Source of the DNA: JADGOV01 sp963814355
Lineage (GTDB): Bacteria > Actinomycetota > Actinomycetes > JADGOV01
Direction of reading: 5' to 3'
NCBI GenBank assembly: GCA_963814355.1
Contig: CAWFCZ010000018.1
Location: forward strand, 496,001-560,000
DNA length: 64,000 bases
Of the stretch, positions 44,815-54,427 are shown in pieces. A program made the position numbers and the translations under genes. The notes below the pieces were generated by a model, which made no database searches, had not been told where the DNA came from, and saw only the letters and a program-made list of their open reading frames with translations. Every line of letters begins with the position of its first letter. The stretch's first letter is position 1.

Positions 44815-45137
44815 GCTGGTGCTCCTTGTCCTCGCCGTCCGGCCCTCCCGCCGGTGACCGCCACACTCCAAGGTGACGCCCACCCGGCCGACCTGGTCTT
44901 CGTCCCCACATCCGCCTGCTGAGGGGTTCGCGGCGTTCTCAGGTATGCCACTACTGCCCTTCTCCCGGGTCGGGGGGCATCGGACCCCTCCGTCGAGGCA
45001 GGACTGACCTCTAAGCCGCACCGTGATCGGTCGACAAGAAGTCGCCTTACGTGGGCCGTTTCGCCTGCGGCTGGCATCGGCTTGCCGGGAGGGTACCCGG
45101 CGCAACCACGGACCCGGGCGGGCGCCATGGCGTCACG
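44815..45137 (-). other. Gene-free region upstream of hpf (323 bp)
   Basis: No coding frame with convincing codon use lies between the hpf start and the comF stop. On the minus strand TTGTCG, 17 bases, then TTAGAG (about 45010-45040) is a weak promoter-like pair. The length suggests that hpf has its own regulated promoter rather than depending on comF. Confidence 0.35.
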
Positions 45138-45998
45138 CTAGTCGCCATCCCGCTGATCGCGCAGCCGGCCCCGCCCGATCATCGGGTGCGCTGCAGTGAG
45201 GCTGTGCCGACGAGTCGCGGCGACGACCGCAGCGCCCGAGACCGCGACATCGCAGGCCCGCAGCGCCCGCGTCGCCTCGGCCAGCGTCGCCCCGGTGGTG
45301 ACGATGTCGTCGGCCAGCAGCACCGCGGACGCGGTCTCGAGCGAGCGCACGGCGGATGGCCGCACGCGCAGTCCGCCGGACAGATTGCGGATCCGGTCGG
45401 TGGCCGACAAGCCGGCCTGATCCCGAAGGCCCCTGCTCTGCACCAGAGCGGGCAGGAGCGTCACCGGCTGCCCGCGCGCCCTGAGCCGAATCACGGCGGT
45501 CCGGGCCAGGCGCAGCGTGGGATCCTCGCCGCGGCTGCGACGCGCGACCGGCGAGGAGGGCATCGGCACCACCACCACTACCGAACTCCGTTGGGCGGCG
45601 GTGGCGCCGGCGGCCGGCGCCGAGGCCAGCGCGGTGCCCAGCGCCGCGCCCAGGGCCGCGCCGAGAGGTCCGGCGAGGCGCCGGGCACCGTGCTCCTTGT
45701 AAGCCAGCAGCACCGCCCGAGCGCGGCCGTCGTAGTCCGCGACGGACCACAGCGCCGGCAACCAGGCCGGTCGGGGGTCCGGCGCGGTGGGTAGCGGCGT
45801 GACGGCGAAGGCCGTCAGACAGGCGGCGCATGCCGGCGCAGCACTTGCCCCGGTCAGGCCGCAGCCCGGACAGCTGGCCGGCCAGACGAGGTCGGCCAGC
45901 GCGGCCCACCAACCGGGGGCACTGCCGATCGAGACCGTCGCAGCACGCTGGGGCGATCCCGCACCGCCAGCCGGGGCGGGGCGGTCCCGGTTACGCAC
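45138..45998 (-). CDS. ComF-family phosphoribosyltransferase-like protein
   Basis: About 286 residues from GTG 45998 (the start is uncertain; no clear ribosome site). An N-terminal zinc finger CPGCGLTGASAAPACAACL is followed by WSVADYDGRARAVLLAYKEHGARRL and the PRT fold: VVVVVPMPSSPVARRSRGEDP, VQSRGLRDQAGLSATDRIRNL and the PRPP loop VLLADDIVTTGATLAEAT. ComF proteins act in DNA uptake in competent bacteria; in actinobacteria the role is unclear. The gene lies on the same strand between lpqB and hpf. Confidence 0.9.
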   Translation of the reverse strand: MRNRDRPAPAGGAGSPQRAATVSIGSAPGWWAALADLVWPASCPGCGLTGASAAPACAACLTAFAVTPLPTAPDPRPAWLPALWSVADYDGRARAVLLAYKEHGARRLAGPLGAALGAALGTALASAPAAGATAAQRSSVVVVVPMPSSPVARRSRGEDPTLRLARTAVIRLRARGQPVTLLPALVQSRGLRDQAGLSATDRIRNLSGGLRVRPSAVRSLETASAVLLADDIVTTGATLAEATRALRACDVAVSGAAVVAATRRHSLTAAHPMIGRGRLRDQRDGD

Positions 45999-46095
45999 AC
46001 CGCACAGCGTGCCGGTGCGGTGGCCCGACCTCGGCCCGTGAGCGGAGCCCTGTGGATCAGGTCGTCCCGGCTCCTCGGTCGGCCTGTGGACAACG

Positions 46096-47871
46096 TCAGC
46101 CCGGATAGATCGGATCGCTTCCGCGCTGCACCAACGGCCGCCACACCTGCCCTTGGAGGGCGGACACGCCGGAGCTGGCGGGCTGTCCCGGCCGAACCGT
46201 GGCCACCAAAAGGGCCTGTCCCGGCGCCGCAGCGATCGACACCGGCACACCGCCGGGAACGGTGCCGAGAAACGGTTGCGGGGCCTCGGATCCGTCGATG
46301 CGGATCCGGTACGGGGTCACACTGTCCTGGCGGGCCTCGGACTTGGCCAGCACCGCGAGGTGGCCTGCGTCGGCCCAGGCCAGGTCGACCGCGCCGATCA
46401 GCGTGGGGGCGACCGGGCGCAGCCGGACTATCCGGTCGGTACCGCCACGGCGCAGCACCACCCCGACCTCGACAGTCGGGGTCCGCCCGCGCAGCGCGAT
46501 CACGGCGACCCGGACGCCGTCGCGGGACAGCCGCAGCACCCGCACTGCCCCCCGGGCCAGCGGAGCCGGCACCGCCGATGGCCGGCCGCGCAGCGGTACG
46601 CACCACACCTTCGGCACGCGCCCACGTGCGGAGTCGACCGTCCACACCGCACCCGCCCCGACCGGGTCCCAGGCCGGCGCGGTCAGGGCGCCGGTGACGT
46701 TCAGCGCCACCCGGGACAGCGGCGCACCCCGGGTCCCGACGTACAGCGAGCGGCACTGCGCCCCGGGGCAGGACAAGGCCGCCACCTCGTCCCCAGCGAG
46801 GGAGGTCACCGGGTGGCGCAGCGGGCCGTCGCCGATCAGCCGCCAGGTCCGGCCGTCGGTGCTGACCAACCGGTTGCGGTCAGTGCCGTCCGGCACGATG
46901 TAGTACGCCGGCGCGGTTGGGGTCAGCACGTTCGGGTTGAAGTCCAGGGCGTCGGGGGTGGCGTGCAGCAGTGAGACACTGCCCGAGGTGTAGGGCAGGC
47001 CGTTGATACGCAGCCGAACCCCGGATATCTCCGGGAGTTGGCTCACGGTCCACAGCAGCTGGGCAGCCATCGCCGGACGGTTCAGCTGGGAGTGTGCCGT
47101 AGTCACGTCCACCGACAGCACGCCGCCCCGTACGCTTGGCGGCGAACGCAGCCGGGTGTCTGCTGGGTACGCGGAGCGCACCGCCCCGGTGAGCTCCGGG
47201 GACGGTCCGCGGAGCAGTGACCTGATGGCCGCCTCGACGAGGTCGGCGCGCGGGGCGAGCAGGAACACCCGGTCCGGCACCAGGCTCCGACCCTGCGGTG
47301 GCAAGAAATACACGTCGACCGGCTTGTAGGCGAACAGCAAGGAGGCGGCCAGCAACAGTCCGTCCGGCATCTGCCGGAACCGCCACTCGCCATCGACCCT
47401 CGACACGCCGAAGGACAGCGATGAGGTGGCCCCGCCCTCGGCGAGGGAGTAGTTGCCGGCCACGATCGTCGCGGCAGTGGTCGGGGTGGTGATCGTCAGG
47501 CGGTCACCGACCCGGGACACGGTCGGCTCGTCCGGGTCCCCCTGATAAATCCGCACGGTGCCGCGCGGATCCCACGTCTGGGCTTCGGCCGGTACCAGGA
47601 ACTGCCGGGCGACCGCGAAATCGTCCTCGGGGTCCGCGCACGCGGCCAGGAACTGCCGCGCCAGACGCTCGGGCGAAGCTCCCTTCGCCGGCGGCTGGGC
47701 GAGTACTCGGATGCCGAGCCCGGTCAGCGACTCCTCATCCGTGGTGGCCCGGACCTGGCTCACCGTGCCGCCGCTGGGGACGCAGGCGCTAACCAGCACG
47801 GCACACCCGATCAATGCGGCCCCGAGGCGAGCGCGGACCAGGCGGAGCCTACCGATCCGGCGGCTAGCCAT
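46096..47871 (-). CDS. lpqB: Lipoprotein LpqB (GerMN and beta-propeller domains)
   Basis: 591 residues from ATG 47871; the start overlaps the mtrB stop by 8 nt. A basic n-region and lipobox AVLVSAC (Cys near residue 30) mark an exported lipoprotein. A GerMN-type domain follows (VDVYFLPPQGRSLVPDRVFLLAPRADLVEAAIRSLL), then a C-terminal beta-propeller-like region. LpqB binds the extracellular part of MtrB and tunes MtrAB signalling in mycobacteria. Gene order mtrA-mtrB-lpqB is the conserved one. Confidence 0.95.
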   Translation of the reverse strand: MASRRIGRLRLVRARLGAALIGCAVLVSACVPSGGTVSQVRATTDEESLTGLGIRVLAQPPAKGASPERLARQFLAACADPEDDFAVARQFLVPAEAQTWDPRGTVRIYQGDPDEPTVSRVGDRLTITTPTTAATIVAGNYSLAEGGATSSLSFGVSRVDGEWRFRQMPDGLLLAASLLFAYKPVDVYFLPPQGRSLVPDRVFLLAPRADLVEAAIRSLLRGPSPELTGAVRSAYPADTRLRSPPSVRGGVLSVDVTTAHSQLNRPAMAAQLLWTVSQLPEISGVRLRINGLPYTSGSVSLLHATPDALDFNPNVLTPTAPAYYIVPDGTDRNRLVSTDGRTWRLIGDGPLRHPVTSLAGDEVAALSCPGAQCRSLYVGTRGAPLSRVALNVTGALTAPAWDPVGAGAVWTVDSARGRVPKVWCVPLRGRPSAVPAPLARGAVRVLRLSRDGVRVAVIALRGRTPTVEVGVVLRRGGTDRIVRLRPVAPTLIGAVDLAWADAGHLAVLAKSEARQDSVTPYRIRIDGSEAPQPFLGTVPGGVPVSIAAAPGQALLVATVRPGQPASSGVSALQGQVWRPLVQRGSDPIYPG

Positions 47872-49588
47872 CCATTCGTCCCAGGGGTAGCGCCAGGCCC
47901 TCGGCGGGGTCGGCGGCCGGCTCCAGCGGCAGGGGCGAGCCGGTCAGCTCGGCCCCGGCGAGGCGGGGCAGCGTCAGCCGGAACTGAGAGCCCTTCCCGG
48001 GCCGCCCCCAGGCCTGCAACCACCCGCCGTGCAGGCGGCTGTCCTCCAGCGCGATCGACAACCCCAGGCCGGTGCCGCCGGTGGTCCGAGCACGGGCCGG
48101 GTCGGCCCGCCAGAACCTGTCGAAGACCTGGGTGACCTCCGCTGGACGCAGCCCCACGCCATGGTCCCGGACGGTGATCGCCACCGCCGTTTCACTCTGG
48201 GCGACGGTGATCTCCACCGGACGCCCCTCACCGTGTTCCACCGCGTTGACCAGCAGGTTACGCAGGATGCGGTCCACCCGCCGGGAGTCGACCTCGGCGA
48301 CGCACGGTTGGGCGGGGAGTCGTATCGTGACTTCGCTGCCCCGCCGCGCGGCCAGTGGGGAAACCGCCGCGGCCACCCCGCGGATCAGCCCGCCCAGGTC
48401 GGTAGGTTCCGCGTCGAGGACCGCGGCCCCCGCGTCGTACCGGCTGATCTCCAGCAGGTCGGCGAGCAGCGCCTCGAAGCGGTTCAGTTCGGTCTGCAGC
48501 AACTCCGCGGAGCGGGCGATGTGCTGCGGGAAGTCCGCACGGGCCTCATACAGCACGTCAGCGGCCATCCGGACCGTGGTGAGCGGGGTCCGCAGCTCGT
48601 GGGAGACGTCGGAGACGAACCGCCGCTGCAATCGGGAAAGTTCCTCCAACTGCTCGATCTGGCGTTGCAGGCTTCCCGCCATCCGGTTGAACGACAGCGC
48701 CAGGCGGGTCAGGTCGTCCTCCCCCCGCACCACCATGCGCTCGGTGAGGCGGCCGGCGGACAGCCGCTCGGCGGCCCGCGCGGCCAACCGCACCGGGGTG
48801 ACCACCTGCCTGGTGACCAGCAGAGCCACCAATGCCAGCAACAGGACCAGCAGTCCGCTGCTCAACGCGACGGTGCCCCGCACCAGGGAGATCGTGGCCC
48901 GTTCCTGAGCCAGGGGGAACAGGTAGTACATCTGATACACCTGCGAACTGCTCGGAAAGAACAGCGGCGATCCGATGGCCAGGGCCGGTTCGGCGTGGCC
49001 GTCGCGGTGGCGCAGCATGGTGTAGGCGTACGCCGGCGATGCCGACGGCCCGACCAGCGCCGCGCGCAGGGCGGGCGAGACGCTGGAATCCAGGACGTCG
49101 TCGGGCACGGCCCGCCCGGTCGCCTCGCCGGTGCTGAGAATGACCAGGCTGAGGCCCTCCGCCGGGGAACCAGACCGGGTGGCGACCTGCCGGGCCAGCG
49201 TGTTGATCGCGCTGTTCGGGGACCCGGTGTTCGCGGCGGCCAGTTGCTGGGCCGCGGCGAACCCGGCGGTTGCCTCGCCGAGCGCCACCCGCCGCTTCGC
49301 ATCGACCAGCCCGGTGACCACCCGCTGGACCAGGACCACACCGACCAGGCCCACCACGATCGTGGACAGCACCAAGGTGCTCACCGCGACCCGAAGCTGG
49401 AGGGAGCGCCGCCACCAGGCCCGGAGCCGGACACCCGCCCGGCGCAGGGCATGGCGGGTCTCGGCCAGTGCCAAGCTGCCGCGGACCCTGAAGCGATCGG
49501 GACGTCGGTTGGCACGTACCGGTGCGTCGACCGTGCCCTCGGGAACTGCCACGCCCTCGGGAACTGCCGCGTGCTCGGGAACCGCCAT
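47864..49588 (-). CDS. mtrB: Sensor histidine kinase MtrB
   Basis: 574 residues from ATG 49588. A Pro/Val-rich N-terminus (repeats of AVPEG coded by imperfect 18-bp units) precedes TM1 (VAVSTLVLSTIVVGLVGVVLVQ), an extracellular sensor of ~150 residues, TM2 (ALSSGLLVLLLALVALLV) and HAMP. The phospho-acceptor H box is FVSDVSHELRTPLTT (His near residue 328) and the ATPase core has LRNLLVNAVEHGEG, VRDHGVGL and TGGTGLGLSIA. Partner of MtrA in cell division and cell-wall control. Nine bp after mtrA. Confidence 0.96.
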   Translation of the reverse strand: MAVPEHAAVPEGVAVPEGTVDAPVRANRRPDRFRVRGSLALAETRHALRRAGVRLRAWWRRSLQLRVAVSTLVLSTIVVGLVGVVLVQRVVTGLVDAKRRVALGEATAGFAAAQQLAAANTGSPNSAINTLARQVATRSGSPAEGLSLVILSTGEATGRAVPDDVLDSSVSPALRAALVGPSASPAYAYTMLRHRDGHAEPALAIGSPLFFPSSSQVYQMYYLFPLAQERATISLVRGTVALSSGLLVLLLALVALLVTRQVVTPVRLAARAAERLSAGRLTERMVVRGEDDLTRLALSFNRMAGSLQRQIEQLEELSRLQRRFVSDVSHELRTPLTTVRMAADVLYEARADFPQHIARSAELLQTELNRFEALLADLLEISRYDAGAAVLDAEPTDLGGLIRGVAAAVSPLAARRGSEVTIRLPAQPCVAEVDSRRVDRILRNLLVNAVEHGEGRPVEITVAQSETAVAITVRDHGVGLRPAEVTQVFDRFWRADPARARTTGGTGLGLSIALEDSRLHGGWLQAWGRPGKGSQFRLTLPRLAGAELTGSPLPLEPAADPAEGLALPLGRMDG

Positions 49589-49597
49589 CGGGGCCGG

Positions 49598-50275
49598 CTA
49601 GGGCGGGCCGGCCTTGTAGCCGACCCCGCGGACGGTGAGCACGATCTGCGGATGCTCCGGATCGTGCTCGATCTTCGACCGCAGTCGCTGGACGTGGACG
49701 TTGACCAGCCGGGTGTCGGCCGGATGTCGGTACCCCCACACCTGCTCGAGCAGCATCTCGCGGGTGAAAACCTGCCGGGGTTTGCGCGCCAGCGCGGTGA
49801 GCAGGTCGAACTCCAGCGGCGTGAGGCCGAGCGTGACCTCCCCCCGGGACACCGCGTGGGCGGCCACGTCGACGGTGACCTCGCCGATCGTCAGCACCTC
49901 CGACGCCGACTCGGCGGGCTGGCGCAGCCGGGCACGGATGCGGGCCACGAGTTCCTTCGGCTTGAACGGCTTGACGATGTAGTCATCGGCACCCGACTCG
50001 AGGCCGAGCACGACGTCGACGGTGTCGCCCTTCGCGGTGAGCATGACGATCGGCACTCCGGACTCCGCACGCAAGGCCCGGGCGATGTCTATGCCGTCGG
50101 TACCGGGCAGCATGAGATCCAGCAGGACAAGGTCGGGGCGCACATGGCGGAAGGCGGTCATCGCGGCGTCGCCGTCGAAGACGAACGAGGGCTCGAAGCC
50201 CTCACCGCGCAGCACGATACCGAGCATCTCGGCCAATGCGGTGTCGTCATCGACGACGAGGACCCGTCCTTTCAT
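49598..50275 (-). CDS. mtrA: Response regulator MtrA
   Basis: 225 residues from ATG 50275. An OmpR/PhoB-type regulator with receiver RVLVVDDDTALAEMLGIVLRGEGF, phospho-Asp in DLVLLDLMLPG (near residue 53), Lys in YIVKPFKPKEL, and winged-helix LTPLEFDLLTALARKPRQVFTREMLLEQVWGYRHPADTRLVNVHVQRLRSKIE. MtrA controls division, replication-linked and osmotic genes in actinobacteria and is often essential. First gene of the mtrA-mtrB-lpqB operon, divergent from the membrane protein at 50413. Confidence 0.97.
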   Translation of the reverse strand: MKGRVLVVDDDTALAEMLGIVLRGEGFEPSFVFDGDAAMTAFRHVRPDLVLLDLMLPGTDGIDIARALRAESGVPIVMLTAKGDTVDVVLGLESGADDYIVKPFKPKELVARIRARLRQPAESASEVLTIGEVTVDVAAHAVSRGEVTLGLTPLEFDLLTALARKPRQVFTREMLLEQVWGYRHPADTRLVNVHVQRLRSKIEHDPEHPQIVLTVRGVGYKAGPP

Positions 50276-50412
50276 CCCGCCATCGTCGCACCGATCCGGA
50301 CAGCGCTGGGGTGGAGCTGTGGATCAATTGCAGCCGGTGGCCGCGTGCTCGTGACACGATCGGGGCATCGCCGTGGGGAGGTCCCCGGCCGAGTTCGGGA
50401 AGGTCGACGGAC

Positions 50413-51426
50413 GTGACGGACGCCCCCGGCTGGTCGATTCCCGGGTCGGACCAACCGTCGGGGCAGCCGAACGCCGGTGCTGCCCCGCCGGCCGAGGGGT
50501 GGGGAAGCCCACCGCCGGGCCCCGGCTGGGGGCCGCCGGCGGGATGGACGCGGCCGCCGGCTCCGGGCGTCATCCCGCTGCGACCGCTGCTGCTCGGTGA
50601 GATCCTCGACGGCGCGTTCTCCACGGTCCGACAACATGCGAAGGTCACGCTGGCCTGGTCGGCGATCATCGTCATCGTGGGACAGCTGGTCAGCGTGGGG
50701 ATCGGCCTGCTCGACGGCGGCCTCGGCGCGGTACTCAACTCCACCGGACCCGACGTGTTGCGCGGCGGGCGGATCTCCGGCCGACTGCTGTCCCCCCTGG
50801 TGTCGGCAACCACCAGCGGGGTGCTCACCGGGGTGGTCTCGATCATCGTCTCCGAGGCCGTCCTCGGTCGGCGGCCGACCTTCTCGCAGGTGTGGCTGCG
50901 AACCCGTCCGCGGCTGGTGCCGCTGCTCGGGGTCGCGCTGGCGGTCGGGGTGTTACCCATCATCGGCTTGTTGTTCCTGCTGGTACCAGGGGTCTTCCTC
51001 TGGGTTGCGCTGGCCCTGGCCCCGCCGGCCCTGATGCTGGAACGCCTGCCGGTGCGGGCCGCGCTCACCCGCTCGCGCCGGCTGGTCAAGGGCGACTGGT
51101 GGCGGCTGTTCGGGATCCGCACCCTGGCTGTCGGGATCGGCGCGGTGCTGAGCTTGGTCCTCGCGGTGCCGGTCGGGCTGGTCGGCCGGCTGGCCGCAGC
51201 CGGCGCCTCGGGCGGCGACTCAGCGCCGCTGACGGCCTTGATCGTCGTTGCCGTGGTCGCAACGCTGGCCAGTGTGTTGACCCAGCCGTTCGTCTCCGCC
51301 GTGGTCGCCTTGCTCTACGTCGACCGGCGGATGCGGGCCGAAGGTCTCGACGTCACCTTGGTCCAGGCCGCCGGCCCGGCCCAGCCGGTACGCCCGAATG
51401 GACATCCCGGCCAGGCCCGCTGGTGA
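50413..51426 (+). CDS. Multi-pass membrane protein (GPDP-membrane-domain-like)
   Basis: 337 residues from GTG 50413. A Pro/Gly-rich N-terminus (~50 residues) leads to VIPLRPLLLGEILDGAFSTVRQHAKV, the common opening of this actinobacterial membrane family, and six or so TM helices (AWSAIIVIVGQLVSVGIGLL, VLTGVVSIIVSEAVLG, VALAVGVLPIIGLLFLLVPGVFLWVALA, LAVGIGAVLSLVLAVPVGLVG, LIVVAVVATLASVLTQPFVSAVVALLY). Similar folds occur in the membrane domain of glycerophosphodiester phosphodiesterases. Precedes DUF4129-DUF4350-moxR-DUF58 with coupled starts. Function unknown. Confidence 0.85.
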   Translation: MTDAPGWSIPGSDQPSGQPNAGAAPPAEGWGSPPPGPGWGPPAGWTRPPAPGVIPLRPLLLGEILDGAFSTVRQHAKVTLAWSAIIVIVGQLVSVGIGLLDGGLGAVLNSTGPDVLRGGRISGRLLSPLVSATTSGVLTGVVSIIVSEAVLGRRPTFSQVWLRTRPRLVPLLGVALAVGVLPIIGLLFLLVPGVFLWVALALAPPALMLERLPVRAALTRSRRLVKGDWWRLFGIRTLAVGIGAVLSLVLAVPVGLVGRLAAAGASGGDSAPLTALIVVAVVATLASVLTQPFVSAVVALLYVDRRMRAEGLDVTLVQAAGPAQPVRPNGHPGQARW

Positions 51427-52142
51427 TCCCTACCCTGGTAATGTCCGGGCCCCCGCTGACTCGACAGGGAGCTCGCGAGGCCGCCCGCGGTGAGCTGGCC
51501 AAGCCGCCGTACCATCGCGACGATCCCACGCTGGCCGAGCGTGTCCTGCGCGCGGTCGGCCGGTGGGTCTCCGAGCTGTTCGACCGGGCGGCGGCGGCCG
51601 GTCCCGGCAGCCGGATCGGAGTGGTCCTGCTCGTGGTGCTGCTCGTCCTGGTCATCCTGGCGGTTCACCTCCGGGTCGGGCCACTGGCCCGTCGCGGCAG
51701 GACGCCGGTCGCGCTGCTGGGCAGCCCAACGCGCACCCCGGAGGACTACCGGGAGGCGGCGGCGCGGGCCGCCCGGTCGGGGGACTACGCGACGGCGCTG
51801 CGGGACCGGCTGAGGGCGGTGGCCCGTGAGGTCGAGGTACGCGGGGTTACGGAGCCCCGGCCCGGACGGACCGCCGAGGAGCTGATCCGCGAGCTGACCT
51901 TGGCCCTGCCCGGGCTGGACGGCCGGGTGCCCGCCGCGTTCGCCGCCTTCGCCGCGGTCTGGTACGGCGGGCGGCCGGCGGACGCCGCGGACTACCAACT
52001 CTCGGTCGCCGCCGATGAGGCCCTGCTGGCCCGGTTGCGGCCCGGGCGGGTGAGCGATCCGGCGGTGAGGGGTCTGGCGGCCGAGGCCTCGGCGCCCTCC
52101 CCGATGGTGCGCCTCGGTGGCCCCGCGGGCGGCGGCCGGTGA
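51423..52142 (+). CDS. DUF4129-domain membrane protein
   Basis: 239 residues from GTG 51423, which overlaps the previous stop; ATG 51441 is a possible start. An N-terminal cytoplasmic stretch (LTRQGAREAARGELAKPPYHRDDPTLAERVLRAVGRWV), one TM helix (GVVLLVVLLVLVILAVHLRVG), then the DUF4129 domain (PEDYREAAARAARSGDYATALRDRLRAVAREVEVRG ... TAEELIREL). DUF4129 proteins are regular partners of MoxR/DUF58 modules; their role in envelope or protein complex maturation is not settled. Confidence 0.9.
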   Translation: MIPTLVMSGPPLTRQGAREAARGELAKPPYHRDDPTLAERVLRAVGRWVSELFDRAAAAGPGSRIGVVLLVVLLVLVILAVHLRVGPLARRGRTPVALLGSPTRTPEDYREAAARAARSGDYATALRDRLRAVAREVEVRGVTEPRPGRTAEELIRELTLALPGLDGRVPAAFAAFAAVWYGGRPADAADYQLSVAADEALLARLRPGRVSDPAVRGLAAEASAPSPMVRLGGPAGGGR

Positions 52143-53350
52143 GCCCTCCGGGTGCCGGCTCGGCGGTGCTGGCGCCGGGGCCGCCGGCGGATGCCGCGCC
52201 GGCCGGGCCGATCGGTCCGCCCAGCTGGCGGCGGTTCCGCTGGCCCGCGCTGCTGGCCGCCGCGCTCGTCGCGGTCGCGGTGGCCGGTGTGCTGGCCCGG
52301 GCCGGCGGCAACGCCGAGGCCCTGGACCCGGACAGTGTTTCCGCCGGCGGCGCCCGGGCGCTCGCGGTGTTGCTCCGCGAGCGGGGCGTGCCGGTGCAAC
52401 GGGTGGCCACGGTGGCTTCGGCCGTGGCGGCGAGTCGGGCCGGCGGGCCGGCCACCGTGTTCGTGCCGGTTCCGTCCCGCGTGCCACCGGAGGATCTCCG
52501 TCGATTGCCGGCGGCCGCCGGCGGCCTGGTCCTGCTCGCGCCGCCACGCTCGGTCCTGACCGCCTTGGCACCGGACGTGCGTCCGGTCGGGGTCGAGCCG
52601 GTGCGTGAGCGCCCGGCGTCCTGCGCCGCACCGGCCGCGGTGGTCGCCGGCTCGGCCGAACTCGGTGGTCAGGCCTACGCCGTACCCGCGCCGGTTTCTG
52701 CCGCGGTCGGCTGCTACCCGGCCGGCGACGGGGCCGCCGTGGTGCTCGACGCCGGCGGCGGGCGGGTGACGCTGGTGGGTACCGACCGGCCGTTCACCAA
52801 CCAGGCGCTGGCCCGGGCCGGCAACGCCGCGCTGGCGATCGGGCTGCTGGGATCGGGCGCTCGGGTGGTGTGGCTGCTGCCCCGGCCGGCGGAGCTGGCG
52901 GCCGGGTCGTCCGGGAACCGGGGCCTGGTCGACCTGCTGCCGGACCGGTTACTCCTCGGCCTGGCGCAGGGCGTCGTCGCGCTGGTGCTGTTCGCGGCCT
53001 GGCGGGCCCGACGGCTCGGCGGGGTGGTGGCCGAGGCCTTGCCGGTGACGGTCCGCGGTACCGAGACCACCGAAGGCCGGGCCCGGCTGTACCGGGCCAG
53101 CGGCGCCCGGGAGAGTGCCGCCGCGGCCCTGCGGATCGGCGCGACCCGGCGGTTGGCGGCCCGGGTCGGCCTCGGAGCCGACCCGGCGCCGGAGGCCCTG
53201 CTGGAGACGATCAGCGCCCGGGCGGCCCGACGGCCCGGAGAGCTGCGCGAGCTGCTCTACGGTTCCGGGTCCCCGCCCCTCGATACGGCCGGGCTGGTCC
53301 GGCTGGCCGACGACCTCGACACGCTGGCCGCCGAGGTGCGCCGACCGTGA
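52139..53350 (+). CDS. DUF4350-domain protein
   Basis: 403 residues from GTG 52139 (GTGA overlap with the DUF4129 stop). N-terminal TM helix (FRWPALLAAALVAVAVAGVLARAG), an extracytoplasmic DUF4350 domain (LDPDSVSAGGARALAVLLRERGVPVQRV ... RVTLVGTDRPFTNQALARAGNAALAIGLLG), a second TM helix (LLLGLAQGVVALVLFAAWRARRL) and a cytoplasmic tail of about 110 residues. Standard third member of the MoxR-DUF58 actinobacterial cluster. Confidence 0.9.
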   Translation: MSPPGAGSAVLAPGPPADAAPAGPIGPPSWRRFRWPALLAAALVAVAVAGVLARAGGNAEALDPDSVSAGGARALAVLLRERGVPVQRVATVASAVAASRAGGPATVFVPVPSRVPPEDLRRLPAAAGGLVLLAPPRSVLTALAPDVRPVGVEPVRERPASCAAPAAVVAGSAELGGQAYAVPAPVSAAVGCYPAGDGAAVVLDAGGGRVTLVGTDRPFTNQALARAGNAALAIGLLGSGARVVWLLPRPAELAAGSSGNRGLVDLLPDRLLLGLAQGVVALVLFAAWRARRLGGVVAEALPVTVRGTETTEGRARLYRASGARESAAAALRIGATRRLAARVGLGADPAPEALLETISARAARRPGELRELLYGSGSPPLDTAGLVRLADDLDTLAAEVRRP

Positions 53351-54417
53351 CCGACCAGCCCCTGACCGACCAGCCCTTCCGCGACCAGCCGTCACCGTTC
53401 GGCGCCGCTGCCGCGCCGGAGCGCTCGCCCGAGCCGCCCGCCGACCGCCCAGCCGGTTCCGCAGTCGCCACCGGGGCCCGGGCGGCGCTGCAGGCCCTGC
53501 GGGTCGAGGTCGGCAAGGCGGTCGTCGGGCAGGACGCGGCGGTCAGCGGGCTGGTGGTCGCGCTGCTGTGCCGCGGTCACGTGCTCCTGGAGGGCGTACC
53601 GGGGATCGCCAAGACGCTGCTGGTCCGCAGCCTGGCGGCCAGCCTGGCGCTGGACACCAAGCGGGTGCAGTTCACCCCCGACCTGATGCCCGGCGACGTC
53701 ACCGGTTCGCTGGTCTACGACGCCCGGAGCGGCCGGTTCTCCTTTTCCGAAGGCCCGGTGTTCACCAACCTGCTGCTCGCCGACGAGATCAACCGGACGC
53801 CGCCGAAGACGCAGGCGGCGCTGCTGGAGGCGATGGAGGAACGCCAGGTCTCCGTCGAGGGCCACCCGCGACGGCTGCCGGACCCGTTCCTGGTGATCGC
53901 CACCCAGAACCCGATCGAGTACGAAGGGACCTACCCGCTCCCCGAGGCGCAGCTGGACCGGTTCCTGCTCAAGCTGACGATGCCGCTGCCCGGGCGGGCC
54001 GACGAGGTCGAGGTGCTGCGCCGCCACCACGCCGGGTTCGACCCGCGCGATCTCGGCGCCGCCGGTATCGCACCGGTGGCCGGGGTCGCCGAGTTGGGCG
54101 CGGCCCGGACGGCGGCCGGCGCGGTCCGGATCGCGCCGGAGGTGCTGGGATACATCGTCGACATCGCCCGGGCCACCCGTAGCGCGCCGTCGTTGTCCCT
54201 GGGCGCCTCGCCACGGGCGGCGACCGCGCTGCTGGCCGCCAGCAAGGCCTGGGCCTGGCTCTCCGAACGCGCCTTCGTCACCCCGGACGACGTCAAGGCA
54301 CTGGCCCGGCCGGTGCTGCGGCACCGGATCGCGTTGCGGCCGGAGGCGGAACTGGAAGGCGTCAGCGCCGACGGCGTGCTGGACGGCGTACTGGCCGCCG
54401 TGCCGGTCCCGCGCTGA
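53347..54417 (+). CDS. MoxR-family AAA+ ATPase
   Basis: 356 residues from GTG 53347, overlapping the DUF4350 stop (GTGA). A low-complexity N-terminus with TDQP repeats is followed by AAA_3: VVGQDAAVSGLVVALLCRGHVLLEGVPGIAKTLLVRSLAAS (Walker A), FTPDLMPGDVTG, FTNLLLADEINRTPPKTQAALLEAMEERQVSVEG (Walker B and sensor), ATQNPIEYEGTYPLPEAQLDRFLL. MoxR ATPases act as chaperones assisting VWA-domain or DUF58 partners. The DUF58 gene follows after 10 bp. Confidence 0.95.
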   Translation: MTDQPLTDQPFRDQPSPFGAAAAPERSPEPPADRPAGSAVATGARAALQALRVEVGKAVVGQDAAVSGLVVALLCRGHVLLEGVPGIAKTLLVRSLAASLALDTKRVQFTPDLMPGDVTGSLVYDARSGRFSFSEGPVFTNLLLADEINRTPPKTQAALLEAMEERQVSVEGHPRRLPDPFLVIATQNPIEYEGTYPLPEAQLDRFLLKLTMPLPGRADEVEVLRRHHAGFDPRDLGAAGIAPVAGVAELGAARTAAGAVRIAPEVLGYIVDIARATRSAPSLSLGASPRAATALLAASKAWAWLSERAFVTPDDVKALARPVLRHRIALRPEAELEGVSADGVLDGVLAAVPVPR

Positions 54418-54427
54418 GGGCGGCCCG